Below are positions 1-9,091 of a stretch of 64,000 bases of DNA, one piece after another. Origin of the DNA: Alphaproteobacteria bacterium (GTDB lineage: Bacteria; Pseudomonadota; Alphaproteobacteria; UBA9219). Position 1 is the stretch's first letter. Each line of letters starts with the position of its first letter. The stretch covers positions 122,638 through 186,637 of the forward strand of contig JAMFSS010000003.1 of assembly GCA_026225415.1 (NCBI GenBank), given 5' to 3'. The notes beneath the pieces were generated by a model. That model saw only the letters and a list, made by a program, of their open reading frames with translations. It searched no databases and was not told where the DNA came from. The position numbers and the translations under genes were made by a program.

Positions 1-60
1 CCAACCCTGTTGGTCGAGAAAAGCCGCAATTTCAAGAGGGCGTATGGCGGAAAGGTTCAT
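1..60 (-). CDS. Possible 5' end of a minus-strand gene (partial)
   Basis: Reading the minus strand from an ATG at 60 gives 20 open codons (starting MNLSAIRPLEIAAF) that leave the window at its left edge. The composition looks protein-like, and a candidate promoter lies upstream (TTGAAT, 17-base spacer, TAAAAG on the minus strand). There is no clear Shine-Dalgarno site. The family cannot be named from so little. If real, the gene is divergent from bamA. Confidence 0.3.
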   Translation of the reverse strand, partial: MNLSAIRPLEIAAFLDQQGW

Positions 61-149
61 AACAATCGGCGGTTTTTTAAGTCTTGTGCAGCATAGGTTA
101 ATCTTTTACCCTGTTGACCAGTTTGATTCAATTCAGGATTTCCAACTCA

Positions 150-2471
150 ATGGCTGATAAAAAAATGGCGAACAAGTTGCGCGTGATGCTGTGTGTGATG
201 GCGCTCATTTGCGCCTCCCATAGCGCGTTTCTGGCGCCAACCCCCGCTTTTGCCCAGGAATCAGGCATCCCCATCAGTGATATTCGCGTCGAGGGCGTCC
301 AACGTCTGGAACCCGAAACCGTCATTTCATATCTAAGCCTTAATAAGGGTGATGCCGCGACTCCGTCCAAACTCGATGCGTCGCTTAAGGCGCTCTATGC
401 AACCGGCCTGTTCGCCGATGTTTCCCTGACGATGCAGGGCGATGTTCTGGTCGCCAAAGTCGCCGAAAACCCCATTTTGAACCGTGTGACCTTTGAAGGT
501 AACGACGCCATTTCCAAAGAAGATCTGGAAAAGGAAGTGCAGTTGAAAAGCCGCATGGTTTATACCCTGCCGCGCGTTGAAAAAGACGTGCAACGTATTT
601 TGGATTTGTATCGCCGTGGTGGCCGTTTTGCGGCCAAGGTTGAACCGAAACTGGTCAAGCTGGAACAAAACCGCGTCGATCTGGTTTTTGAAATCACCGA
701 AGGCAAACGCACCGGCATCCGCAGCATTAAGTTTGTTGGCAACAATCATTTCGATAATGATGAATTGCGCCAGACCATCAACACGCGCGAAAGCGCATGG
801 TGGCGATTCTTCTCGTCATCCGATTATTATGATCCCGACCGCATGAATTACGACAAGGAATTGCTGCGCCGTTTTTATCTGAACGAAGGTTATGTCGATT
901 TCCGCGTTTTGTCGGCGGTGGCCGAATTAACGCCAGACCGCGATGATTTCTTTGTCACTTTTTCGGTTGAAGAAGGCGAGCGTTACAAGTTCGGCAAAAT
1001 AACAGTAACCAGTGAAATCAAAGGTTTGGACAGCGAAACGCTCAAACAATATCTGACCACGCGCGAAGGCCAATGGTACGACGCCGACCAGATCGAAAAA
1101 TCCATCACCAAAATGACAACCGCCTTGGGCGACAAGCAATATGCGTTTGCTTCCGTCACACCTAACCCCGACCGTCATAAGGATTCGCGCACCGTTGATT
1201 TGAACTACACCGTGAAACAAGGCGAACGCGTTTATGTCGGCCGCATCGATATCAATGGCAATGCCAACACGGTCGACAAGGTTATCCGCCGTGAAATGCA
1301 ATTGGCCGAAGGGGATCCGTTCAACGCGACGGCCTTGCACCAATCGCAACAACGTTTGAAAGATTTGGGCTTCTTCTCCGATGTCAAAGTGGCGCCCGTT
1401 GACGGCGCGCAACCCGACCGCGCCAATGTCGATGTGAATGTCAAAGAAAAATCGACCGGCGAAGTTATGATCGGCGCCGGTTATTCTTCGACCGACGGCC
1501 CCTTGGGCGATTTCAGCATCAGCCAGCACAACTTTATGGGCGAAGGCCAGGATGCGCGTTTGGGCGCGACAATTTCAGGCCGTACCAAGCAGGTGGATAC
1601 CAGCTTTACCGAACCCTACTTCCTTGATCGTGATTTGTCGGCAGGTGTGGATTTGTTCGCGTCGGCTACCAACAATCAGGATCTCAGCTCCTATGATGTG
1701 GACAGCGCAGGCACAACCTTCCGCCTTGGCTATCCTTTGACATCCGAAATTCGCCAGAAACTTAATTACAGCTTCCACGACGACGAGATTCTGAATGTAC
1801 CCTCAACGGCATCGCCTTATATCGTCGATGAAGCGGGTGCCAGCGTAACCTCGTCATTCGGTCAATCGCTTACCTATGACACGCGTGACAGTAAACTCGA
1901 CCCAACCCTCGGCTTCCTGTCGCATTTGGATACCGATATCGCAGGCGCAGGCGGTTCGCGCAACTGGTTCCGTGTTAAATTGGGCGGCACGCAATATTAC
2001 CCCATCGCAGAAAAATGGGTCATCAGCGGCACCGGCGAAGCCGGCGAAATCTGGGGTATCGACCAATCCACGCGCATCAACGAACGCTTCTTCCTGGGCG
2101 GCGATACCTTGCGTGGTTTTGAATATGCCGGCGTAGGGCCGCGCGATAACAACAGCGCATACCAAGACGCGTTGGGCGGCAATAAATTCGCGCGCGGCAC
2201 CGTCGATCTGGCGACGCCAACGCCTTTGCCGCCGGAATTCGGCATCAAGGGCCACATCTTTACCGATACGGGCATCCTGGGTAAATCGGGTGAAACGCCG
2301 ATTGCAGGCAGCCCCATCTCCAACGACCAATCCATCCATCTAAGCTCGGGCGTCGGTATCACGTGGGATTCGCCCTTCGGCCCGATCCGTCTGGATTATG
2401 CGGAACCGATTTTGTATCAGTCGTTTGACAAAATTGAACATATACATTTCAGCTTCGGTACTAAATTCTAA
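150..2471 (+). CDS. bamA: Outer membrane protein assembly factor BamA
   Basis: BamA is the core of the machine that folds and inserts beta-barrel proteins into the outer membrane. The 773-residue product has a signal peptide ending AFA|QE, then about five POTRA repeats (first at about residues 38-110, up to about 430), then a C-terminal Omp85 barrel. It contains the barrel motif GGDTLRGF and ends in a terminal Phe (HFSFGTKF), the usual beta-signal. I chose the ATG at 150 because AGGA lies about 11 bases upstream; a TTG at 114 is in frame but has weaker support. Downstream are a GNAT gene and skp. The skp neighbour is typical for bamA, but the lpxD-fabZ-lpxA genes that often follow are absent here. 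Confidence 0.96.
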   Translation: MADKKMANKLRVMLCVMALICASHSAFLAPTPAFAQESGIPISDIRVEGVQRLEPETVISYLSLNKGDAATPSKLDASLKALYATGLFADVSLTMQGDVLVAKVAENPILNRVTFEGNDAISKEDLEKEVQLKSRMVYTLPRVEKDVQRILDLYRRGGRFAAKVEPKLVKLEQNRVDLVFEITEGKRTGIRSIKFVGNNHFDNDELRQTINTRESAWWRFFSSSDYYDPDRMNYDKELLRRFYLNEGYVDFRVLSAVAELTPDRDDFFVTFSVEEGERYKFGKITVTSEIKGLDSETLKQYLTTREGQWYDADQIEKSITKMTTALGDKQYAFASVTPNPDRHKDSRTVDLNYTVKQGERVYVGRIDINGNANTVDKVIRREMQLAEGDPFNATALHQSQQRLKDLGFFSDVKVAPVDGAQPDRANVDVNVKEKSTGEVMIGAGYSSTDGPLGDFSISQHNFMGEGQDARLGATISGRTKQVDTSFTEPYFLDRDLSAGVDLFASATNNQDLSSYDVDSAGTTFRLGYPLTSEIRQKLNYSFHDDEILNVPSTASPYIVDEAGASVTSSFGQSLTYDTRDSKLDPTLGFLSHLDTDIAGAGGSRNWFRVKLGGTQYYPIAEKWVISGTGEAGEIWGIDQSTRINERFFLGGDTLRGFEYAGVGPRDNNSAYQDALGGNKFARGTVDLATPTPLPPEFGIKGHIFTDTGILGKSGETPIAGSPISNDQSIHLSSGVGITWDSPFGPIRLDYAEPILYQSFDKIEHIHFSFGTKF

Positions 2472-2490
2472 AGCTATAAAGGAACGTTCA

Positions 2491-2946
2491 ATGGAGATTG
2501 AGCTGGTTCCTATGAAAGAGATTGATCGGCCTTTTTTTAGACAGGCGCATCATCGGAGTTATCGCTCTGTTGTTGAATCCATGTTTGGTTGGGACGAGGC
2601 CTATCAAGATGGAGCTGCCGATATCGATTTTAATGAACGGAATCCCCATATAATTATACATAATAAGGAAGCTGTTGGCATTGTCGGGTGGCAAGAAACA
2701 GATCATCTATGGTTTGGGCCACTTTTTATTTTGCCGGAATGCCAAAACAGGGGAATTGGCACCCTTGTTGTTAGAAAATTTATTGAGCAATCATGTTTCA
2801 GAAAGTTACCATTGCGACTTCAAACATTACGGCAAAATATAGGCGCAAAAAGACTATACGAAAAACTCGGGTTTCATGTGGTGTCAGTAAGTGATATTCA
2901 TTGGCAAATGGAATACACCCCAACAGGGATTGCGACCCATGTTTAA
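2491..2946 (+). CDS. GNAT-family N-acetyltransferase
   Basis: The 151-residue protein resembles GCN5-type acetyltransferases, which move acetyl from acetyl-CoA to an amine. Motif A is visible as LPECQNRGIGTLVV (about residues 88-101, acetyl-CoA pyrophosphate loop Q-N-R-G-I-G), followed by the usual C-terminal NIGAKRLYEKLGF. The start at 2491 has AAAGGA 8 bases upstream. The 3' end overlaps the skp start by 8 bases, so it is co-transcribed with bamA and skp. It is clearly AT-richer than both neighbours and is not a normal member of this operon, which suggests later insertion. Its substrate cannot be told. Confidence 0.85.
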   Translation: MEIELVPMKEIDRPFFRQAHHRSYRSVVESMFGWDEAYQDGAADIDFNERNPHIIIHNKEAVGIVGWQETDHLWFGPLFILPECQNRGIGTLVVRKFIEQSCFRKLPLRLQTLRQNIGAKRLYEKLGFHVVSVSDIHWQMEYTPTGIATHV

Positions 2947-3523
2947 AAAAACGATTTTCCTTACTTTGCTGATAGGCATTCTTTTGCCTTTGCACGCGCA
3001 TGCCGACACGCCCGCCAAATTGCCTGCGCCGATTATCGCGATTGTCGATGTGCAGCGCATTTTGCAAGAATCCATGGCTGCAAAAAGCGTGCAGAAACAG
3101 CTTGAAGCGCAACGCTCCAAATTTCAGACCGAAATCGAAGGCGAAGAAAACGAACTGCGTGCGGCGGAACAGGATCTGAACAAGGCGCGCCCCAGTTTGG
3201 CGGCGCAGGCCTACTCCGATCGCGAACAACAATTGCGCCAACGTTTTTCCGTCGTTGAAAACCATGTGCAGGCGCGGCGTAAGGTTTTGGATCAGGCTTT
3301 TTCCGATTCCATGAACACGGTGCGTTCCGCCTTGCTTGATGTGGTCGACAAAGTCGCGCATGAACATGGCGCCAATCTGGTTATCGTCAAACAACAGGCT
3401 TTGTGGACGGATCAACCTTTGGATATCACTGACGAAGTCCTGAAACGCCTCGACCAAAAACTTTCCAAGGTCGATATCGCCATGCCCGCCGATATCATAC
3501 CCAAAGACATCCCCGCCAAATGA
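2939..3523 (+). CDS. skp: Skp/OmpH-family periplasmic chaperone
   Basis: Skp chaperones unfolded outer membrane proteins across the periplasm to BamA. The 194-residue product begins with a signal peptide (MFKKTIFLTLL, cleavage near AHA|DT), then the family start IAIVDVQRILQES, then a long charged helical stretch (about residues 60-135) that would form the coiled-coil tentacles, and a C-terminal VIVKQQALW strand. The ATG at 2939 lies inside the end of the acetyltransferase gene, with AGGGA about 10 bases upstream. Its last codons overlap the next gene as ATGA. Confidence 0.9.
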   Translation: MFKKTIFLTLLIGILLPLHAHADTPAKLPAPIIAIVDVQRILQESMAAKSVQKQLEAQRSKFQTEIEGEENELRAAEQDLNKARPSLAAQAYSDREQQLRQRFSVVENHVQARRKVLDQAFSDSMNTVRSALLDVVDKVAHEHGANLVIVKQQALWTDQPLDITDEVLKRLDQKLSKVDIAMPADIIPKDIPAK

Positions 3524-4284
3524 ACGCGCCTTCACCCGCATCTTCCCCGACTGCCGCGCTTCTGATCATCGGCAATGAAATCCTTTCCGGCCGCACGCAA
3601 GACGCCAATCTTCATGCCGCCGCCACGCGCCTGAATGCGGTCGGCATTGTCTTAAAAGAAGTACGCGTGGTGGCTGATATCACCGCCGATATTGTCGAAG
3701 CGGTCAACATCCTGCGCGCGCGTTATACCTATCTGTTTACAACGGGCGGCATCGGCCCCACGCATGATGATATTACCGTCGATGCGATAGCATCGGCTTT
3801 CGGTGTCGGGGTGGAAGAACATCCCGACGCCCGCGCTTTATTGACCCGCTATTACGGTGTGGAAAACCTGACCGATGCGCGGTTGCGCATGGCGCGTGTG
3901 CCTGCTGGTGCGACCCTCATCGATAATCCCGTCAGCGCGGCACCCGGCATTAAAATCGCCAATGTCTATATCATGGCGGGCGTGCCCAAAATTATGCAGG
4001 CGATGATGGACACAATCATCCTGACCCTGCGCCACGGCGCAAAAATCCACAGCCGCACTTTGTCGGCCTATATCGCGGAAAGCGCTATCGCCCATGACTT
4101 TGGCGCCATCGCCGCGCGTTACCCGCAACTCGATCTGGGGTCGTATCCATGGGTCAAGGATGCGCGGTTTGGTACGGCGCTGGTATCGCGCGGCACCGAT
4201 GAACAAGCGGTGTCGCAAGCCGCCGATGAAATCCGCCAGATGGTCGAATCGCGTGGTGCCGACATTATTCCTTGGGAGGGATAA
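3520..4284 (+). CDS. Molybdopterin-binding / CinA N-terminal domain protein
   Basis: The 254-residue protein has the MoCF_biosynth fold shared by MoaB, MogA and the N-terminal half of CinA. Motifs: LLIIGNEILSGRTQDAN near the start, the loop TTGGIGPTHDDIT (about residues 75-87) and PGIKIANVYIMAGVPKIM. It lacks the C-terminal CinA amidohydrolase domain, matching the short competence/damage-inducible-like proteins common in alphaproteobacteria. The start overlaps the skp stop as ATGA, so translation is probably coupled. The 3' end overlaps the convergent gene by 20 bases. Biochemical role uncertain. Confidence 0.85.
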   Translation: MNAPSPASSPTAALLIIGNEILSGRTQDANLHAAATRLNAVGIVLKEVRVVADITADIVEAVNILRARYTYLFTTGGIGPTHDDITVDAIASAFGVGVEEHPDARALLTRYYGVENLTDARLRMARVPAGATLIDNPVSAAPGIKIANVYIMAGVPKIMQAMMDTIILTLRHGAKIHSRTLSAYIAESAIAHDFGAIAARYPQLDLGSYPWVKDARFGTALVSRGTDEQAVSQAADEIRQMVESRGADIIPWEG

Positions 4285-4597
4285 AGTCGCCTGCGCCATC
4301 TTCGTCTTTTTTGTCGCTGCCCTTTTTATCACCCGCCTCAGAAGGCGATTCCGGCGACACAATCTTTGGCGCTTCGCGGCTGTTCATGCCCTGCATGGAA
4401 GCCGGCACAGTGAACAACGGATGTTCGCTGTCGGGGCCAAAAGTTTGATAAAATGCCGCCAGACCAAAGAAAATCGCCAGCCACAAAGCGATATTGCGCA
4501 AAATATGTCCGCGATTAAGCGTAAAAACGCTTGGTGCCAGATAGATGGTCATCGTTAACAAAAACAGGCTGCTCAGTATCATCGACAGATGCGACAT
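4265..4597 (-). CDS. Small membrane protein of unknown function
   Basis: A 110-residue protein with two hydrophobic segments (about residues 5-22 and 34-50) and a charged, Ser/Asp/Lys/Pro-rich tail. The start has a strong AAAGGA site 7 bases upstream on the minus strand, which supports a real gene. It converges on and overlaps the CinA-like gene by 20 bases and is divergent from mltA. No family recognised. Confidence 0.65.
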   Translation of the reverse strand: MSHLSMILSSLFLLTMTIYLAPSVFTLNRGHILRNIALWLAIFFGLAAFYQTFGPDSEHPLFTVPASMQGMNSREAPKIVSPESPSEAGDKKGSDKKDEDGAGDFIPPKE

Positions 4598-4718
4598 GGT
4601 TTATCCTTTGAAGGGGTAACGAAACCTTATACCTCCGCGGCCATCCCTACGACAAGGGGCTTCGTAAAAACCCGGATTGCGGTTAGAATGCAGGCCTCAT
4701 CATCACAAAGGTGGCGTC

Positions 4719-5879
4719 ATGCGTTTTCTTTTTCTGGTATGCGTCCTGTTTCTTTTTGCGTCCTGCGCCACGACGCCGCCGGAAAAAACCACGCGTCCTT
4801 CTTTATCATCTGTCTCTTTCGATGATCTGAAAGGCTGGCACGAAGACGCGACCGCGACGGCGCTGGCTGCGTTTAAAAATTCTTGCAAAGCGTGGGGCGC
4901 GAAACCGAGCTCATCCCCCATCGGCACCAATGGCATTGGCGGCAAAGCATCCGATTGGCAAAATGTCTGCGCCACCGCGCAAAACGTTGCGCCGAATGAT
5001 GATGCCGCTGCACGCGCCTATTTCGAAAATAATTTCCACGCCTTTGCGATTGCAAGCGATGAAAGTCTTTTCACCGGCTATTATGTGCCAGAACTTCACG
5101 GCTCGCGTACCCAGGAAGGCGCATTCCAAACACCGCTTTATGCCTATCCCGCCGATCTGGTTTCGGTCGATCTGGGCTTATTCAAATCCGAATTGAAAGG
5201 CCAACATGTCATCGGCAAAGTCGCGGCGGATAAAAAGGGACGCAGTGCTTTGGTATTGTATGATGACCGCGCCGCCATTGCCAAAGGCTCCTTGAATGGC
5301 CGCGCGCAACCGCTTGTGTGGCTCGATGATCCTGTGGGTGCTTTCTTTCTCGAAGTCCAGGGTTCCGGGCGTATCCAATTAACAGACGGCACTGTTTTGC
5401 CTGTCGGCTATGACGGCGCCAACGGCCATGCCTATGTGGCGATTGGCCGCGCGATGGCCGATCGTGGTGATTTACCGCGACCCGTCACAATGCCGGCCAT
5501 AAAATCATGGCTCGCGGCGCATCCGGCACAGGCACAGGATATTCTCAACATCAATCCGTCTTATGTTTTTTTCCGCCCTATGCCGGATGATGATGTGATC
5601 GGCGCGTTGGGCGTGCCGCTTACGCCACAACGCAGCATGGCGGTTGATCCGGCTTTTGTGCCGCTTGGCGCCCCTGTTTGGCTGGACACGGTTGATGGTT
5701 ATGGTAACAGCCTGAAACGTTTGATGGTGGCGCAAGACACCGGCGGCGCAATCAAGGGCGCTGTGCGCGGCGATTTCTTCTGGGGTACTGGCGATGATGC
5801 GGGTGTTCAGGCGGGCGCGATGCAAAGCCACGGCCATGATTATATCCTGTTGCCGAAAAGCGTGGGTGTGAATGACTAA
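4719..5879 (+). CDS. mltA: Membrane-bound lytic murein transglycosylase A
   Basis: MltA cleaves peptidoglycan glycan strands with formation of 1,6-anhydromuramic acid, from the inner face of the outer membrane. The 386-residue product opens with a lipoprotein signal (FLFASC, lipidated Cys16), followed by the MltA core with FTGYYVPEL and VQGSGRIQL, and the C-terminal 3D domain with VAQDTGGAIKG and RGDFFWG, which holds the conserved aspartates. The ATG at 4719 follows AAAGGTGG; an upstream in-frame ATG at 4677 would bury the signal peptide. The stop overlaps the Smr gene start by 8 bases. Confidence 0.93.
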   Translation: MRFLFLVCVLFLFASCATTPPEKTTRPSLSSVSFDDLKGWHEDATATALAAFKNSCKAWGAKPSSSPIGTNGIGGKASDWQNVCATAQNVAPNDDAAARAYFENNFHAFAIASDESLFTGYYVPELHGSRTQEGAFQTPLYAYPADLVSVDLGLFKSELKGQHVIGKVAADKKGRSALVLYDDRAAIAKGSLNGRAQPLVWLDDPVGAFFLEVQGSGRIQLTDGTVLPVGYDGANGHAYVAIGRAMADRGDLPRPVTMPAIKSWLAAHPAQAQDILNINPSYVFFRPMPDDDVIGALGVPLTPQRSMAVDPAFVPLGAPVWLDTVDGYGNSLKRLMVAQDTGGAIKGAVRGDFFWGTGDDAGVQAGAMQSHGHDYILLPKSVGVND

Positions 5880-6414
5880 GGGCGACACCACCAAAGGCGA
5901 CAAAGATATTTGGCAAGACTACACACGTCGCCTCGCGCCGGTGGCGAAAAAGAAACGCACTGTGAAATCGGTGAAAGCCTCGCCAGAAAAAACGACCGCT
6001 CGCAAAGCGGCAGAAAAAATATCTATCGCACAGATAAAAAGACAAACACACGCGCCGCTGAAAAAAGAAATCTCTCTGCCTGTTTTGGAACGAACGCGCG
6101 AAAAAAAATTGCGGCAAGGCGAAATTGATATCGAAGCCAAACTCGATCTGCATGGCATGACGCAACCCGTCGCCTATGATGCGCTGGCGTCCTTCATGCG
6201 CCGCGCCGTTAAAAATCATAAACGCCATTTGTTGATTATCACCGGCAAGGGGGCAGGGGGTGCGGGCGTCTTGCGAACCAATCTTAAAACATGGCTTGCG
6301 CAACTCCCTGAATCCGCATCCCTTCTCGCCCTTCGTCCGGCATCGCCCAAACATGGCGGCGACGGTGCTTTTTATGTGATTTTGCGCAAAATCAATCCGC
6401 CTGCCACGCATTAA
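5872..6414 (+). CDS. Smr-domain protein
   Basis: The 180-residue protein has a basic, Lys-rich N-terminal half (to about residue 80) and a C-terminal Smr (small MutS-related) domain. Family motifs are LDLHGMT (about residues 92-98), IITGKG (about 122-127) and HGGDGAFYV near the end. Smr domains are nucleases or nucleic-acid binding modules; the specific target is unknown. The start overlaps the mltA stop by 8 bases, and the mltA-smr pairing recurs in alphaproteobacteria. The 3' end overlaps the convergent yraN gene by 23 bases. Confidence 0.9.
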   Translation: MTKGDTTKGDKDIWQDYTRRLAPVAKKKRTVKSVKASPEKTTARKAAEKISIAQIKRQTHAPLKKEISLPVLERTREKKLRQGEIDIEAKLDLHGMTQPVAYDALASFMRRAVKNHKRHLLIITGKGAGGAGVLRTNLKTWLAQLPESASLLALRPASPKHGGDGAFYVILRKINPPATH

Positions 6415-6757
6415 TAATATGCACCGGCCACCGCCGGGGTAAGGCTACCATCACATCGAAACGCAAATCCGCATGCGTGTACCGCGGATGGCGCATGACA
6501 AAATCCTGCAAGGCCCGCGCAATGCGGCCTTGTTGGTTGGGCGAAATGGATTCCAAAGCGTCGCGGCGTGTAGCGCGCGCCTTAACTTCAACCGCCACCA
6601 GATTGTTTCCGCGCGCGGCCACAATATCAATTTCACCCATCGGGGTTTTGTAACGCGTGGCCAGAATGCGGTAAAATTTTAAACGCAACGCCAACCGGCA
6701 TAAAGCTTCGGCATCCATTCCGGTTTTGTGGCCCGTTTTGCGCGTGGTGCGTGTCAT
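6392..6757 (-). CDS. yraN: YraN family (UPF0102) nuclease-like protein
   Basis: A 121-residue protein with the small endonuclease-like fold of the YraN family. The catalytic-type pattern is visible in MGEIDIVAARGNNLVAVEVK: an Asp followed by the E-V-K pair (about residues 40-60). The start overlaps the rsmI stop by 4 bases, giving an rsmI-yraN operon; with the adjacent lpoA-like gene this reproduces the rsmI/lpoA/yraN cluster of E. coli with a different orientation. Function in the cell is poorly defined. Confidence 0.9.
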   Translation of the reverse strand: MTRTTRKTGHKTGMDAEALCRLALRLKFYRILATRYKTPMGEIDIVAARGNNLVAVEVKARATRRDALESISPNQQGRIARALQDFVMRHPRYTHADLRFDVMVALPRRWPVHIINAWQAD

Positions 6758-7674
6758 GCTTTCCGCGCCTCTATCTCCAACGCCCGCGCATAAACTTCTT
6801 TTTTCGGCACACCTGTCATCGCGGCAATTTCAGCTACGGCATCGCGCACGCTTAGATGCTGCAAACGCTCGCGTAACAATGCATCGATGTCATGGCTTTC
6901 TTTTTCTTCGCTTTTACCGACCAGAATAACAATCTCGCCTTTGGTGTCATGCGCCGCATAATAAGCCGCCAATTCGCCCAGAGTGCCGCGCCGCATTTCT
7001 TCATAAAATTTGGTCAATTCCCGTGCCACACAAACAGGGCGGCTGGCACCTAATACACCAACCATATCGGCCAAAGTCGCGGCCAGACGTTGCGGCGATT
7101 CATAAAATATCAAAGTCGCGGTGTTTTGTTTCAACGCAATTAATTCCTTTTGCCGCGCCATGCTTTTAGGCGACAGAAATCCGGCAAACAAAAATTGATC
7201 GGTCGGCAATCCCGATCCCGCCAACGCCGTCAACGCCGCATTGGCACCTGGAATCACAACAACACTCGCACCCGCATCGCGGCAGGCGCGCACCAGTTTA
7301 AAACCGGGGTCGGCTATCGCGGGCATGCCTGCATCGCTGATCAAAGCAACGATTTCGCCTTGCGTAATGCGCCGCAAAATTTCTTCGACACGGTTTTCTT
7401 CGTTATGGTCATGGCATGAAATAGTTTTGGCCTTGATGCCAAAGGCGTTTAGCAAGATGCCGCTATTGCGCGTGTCTTCACAGGCGATAACATCGGCTTG
7501 CGATAAAACGACTAAACCACGCAAGGTGATATCGCCCAAATGCCCGATGGGGGTCGCAACCAAATAAAGCCCGGCAGGCACTTTACACGCCGCCTCTTTC
7601 CCGCTAGATTCAATGCACAGTTTGGCCAATGACGGGTAACCGGGCGATGAAGTTTTCTCTTTCTTTGGCGACAT
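6754..7674 (-). CDS. rsmI: 16S rRNA (cytidine(1402)-2'-O)-methyltransferase
   Basis: RsmI methylates the ribose of C1402 in 16S rRNA using SAM, in the decoding centre. The conserved N-terminal block GLYLVATPIGHLGDIT starts near residue 36, followed by ACEDTRNSG, SDAGMPAIADPG and VVIPGANAALTALAGSG of the tetrapyrrole-methylase fold. About 30 residues precede the first conserved block, so the real start may lie slightly inside; no better ATG exists in frame. If the first ATG is used, the 5' end overlaps that of the divergent lipoprotein gene by 28 bases. Confidence 0.93.
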   Translation of the reverse strand: MSPKKEKTSSPGYPSLAKLCIESSGKEAACKVPAGLYLVATPIGHLGDITLRGLVVLSQADVIACEDTRNSGILLNAFGIKAKTISCHDHNEENRVEEILRRITQGEIVALISDAGMPAIADPGFKLVRACRDAGASVVVIPGANAALTALAGSGLPTDQFLFAGFLSPKSMARQKELIALKQNTATLIFYESPQRLAATLADMVGVLGASRPVCVARELTKFYEEMRRGTLGELAAYYAAHDTKGEIVILVGKSEEKESHDIDALLRERLQHLSVRDAVAEIAAMTGVPKKEVYARALEIEARKA

Positions 7675-8855
7675 GCCTTGCTTTCACTGCTGTGGTTACG
7701 GGTTGCGCGGATCAATCGCGTCCGGTGGCCAGCCTATCGCACAAATCACCCCCAAGCCAAACCCAAACGGCACCCAAACCGGCTGACACTATTATTTCGG
7801 TGGCACCCGTACCAACGCCATTACCAACAGCACCCAAAGCCAAAGCGGCGATTTTATTGCCGCTCACGGGCAAAAATGCGCCGCTGGGACAGGCTATGCT
7901 TAATGCCGCGCAACAGGCGGTTTTCGATGCGGCAGGCAGTGATTTCGAACTGCAACCCCACGATACCGAAGCGGCAGGCGGCGCACCCGAAGCTGCGCAT
8001 GCAGCCATAGCGGCAGGCGCGCAAATCATCATCGGACCCTTATTCGCGGGCGATGTGCCCGCTGTTAGAATGGTCGCGCAAAGCGGCGGTTTGCCGGTGT
8101 TGCCCCTCTCATCCGACACATCGCTGGCGGAACATGGCATTTACGTGATGGGGCTTGCGCCCCAAGGGCAAGTGGAACGCGTTGTGTCTTATGCGGCATC
8201 CAAGGGCGCGCATAATTTCGCCGCGATTATACCCACCACACCTTACGGCGCGCTGGTCGGACAAGTTTACACCGATGCCGTCGCGCATGTCGGCGGCGTT
8301 ATGGTTGATTATCAAACTTACGATCCCGCCCTGCATGCCATGGCCGACCGCGCCAAAGATATCGCCACGCATAAATCAGATATCGATGCGTTGTTTTTGC
8401 CGGAAGAGGGCGGCGATCTGAAAATCATCACCGACAGCTTGGCGGCATCGGGATGGAAAGATTCCCACGCGCATTTGCTGGGCACCGGTTTATGGGACGC
8501 GCCAAATTTCGCCAAGCAAGATACGGCGGTTGTCGGTGGCTGGTACGCCGCACCCGATCCCGCGTTGCGTCAGACTTTTGTCGCGGCCTATCTGGCGGCC
8601 TATGGCCATAACCCGCCGCGCCTTGCCACGCTTGCCTATGATGCAACCGCTTTGGCAGCAGTGCTGGCCAAACATGGCGCGCGTTATGACGATGCGGCGC
8701 TGACTAACCCCAACGGCTTTGCGGGTCTGGACGGTATTTTCCGCCTGATGCCCGATGGCAAGGTTGATCGTGCGCTGGCGGTGAATGAAATGACGGCAGA
8801 CGGTGCCAAGGTTATCGACGCCGCGCCGACCAGTTTCGTGACGAAAAAACCGTAA
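7647..8855 (+). CDS. Penicillin-binding protein activator (LpoA-like lipoprotein)
   Basis: A 402-residue lipoprotein: signal peptide with lipobox VTGC (Cys20), a Pro/Thr-rich linker to about residue 60, then a periplasmic-binding-protein fold starting AAILLPLTGKNAPLG and containing IIGPLFAGDV. In E. coli, LpoA activates PBP1A from the outer membrane, and its C-terminal domain is of this type. The position beside rsmI and yraN supports the assignment. The ATG at 7647 gives the compact signal peptide; an ATG at 7629 is also in frame. A hairpin with flanking T-runs follows the stop. Confidence 0.83.
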   Translation: MKFSLSLATCLAFTAVVTGCADQSRPVASLSHKSPPSQTQTAPKPADTIISVAPVPTPLPTAPKAKAAILLPLTGKNAPLGQAMLNAAQQAVFDAAGSDFELQPHDTEAAGGAPEAAHAAIAAGAQIIIGPLFAGDVPAVRMVAQSGGLPVLPLSSDTSLAEHGIYVMGLAPQGQVERVVSYAASKGAHNFAAIIPTTPYGALVGQVYTDAVAHVGGVMVDYQTYDPALHAMADRAKDIATHKSDIDALFLPEEGGDLKIITDSLAASGWKDSHAHLLGTGLWDAPNFAKQDTAVVGGWYAAPDPALRQTFVAAYLAAYGHNPPRLATLAYDATALAAVLAKHGARYDDAALTNPNGFAGLDGIFRLMPDGKVDRALAVNEMTADGAKVIDAAPTSFVTKKP

Positions 8856-8923
8856 TTTTTTTCGCCCGAAACCTGTCAAGCAAAACCGCATCGAAAAATG
8901 ATGCGGATACGGGCAAAATTTTT
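8853..8923. terminator. Nested hairpin, probable terminator
   Basis: A perfect inner stem CCGCATC/GATGCGG (8886-8892 with 8900-8906) sits within an outer pairing between a T-run followed by CGCCCG and CGGGCAAAA followed by a T-run. The T-runs on both ends suit termination downstream of the lpoA-like gene. Confidence 0.5.
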
Positions 8924-8966
8924 GCGTCTAACCCCGTGCTTTTAAAGTGTTTTCAATGCGCCGGGC

Positions 8967-8994
8967 TTGGTAAATAAACATTTAACCCTATTAC
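8967..8994 (+). promoter_or_regulatory. Candidate promoter of the 228-residue orphan gene
   Basis: TTGGTA at 8967-8972 and TATTAC at 8989-8994 with a 16-base spacer (4/6 matches each). The same stretch holds TAAA-N7-TTAAC (8971-8986), one mismatch from a CtrA box. Confidence 0.35.
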
Positions 8995-9091
8995 AGTTTT
9001 TTCTTTTACTTTCATGAGTTTGGCTACAGATTCACCCATCCTTAACGCTGTTGGGGATAGGATGGGGATATATGAAGGAAAGAGGTTTGCG

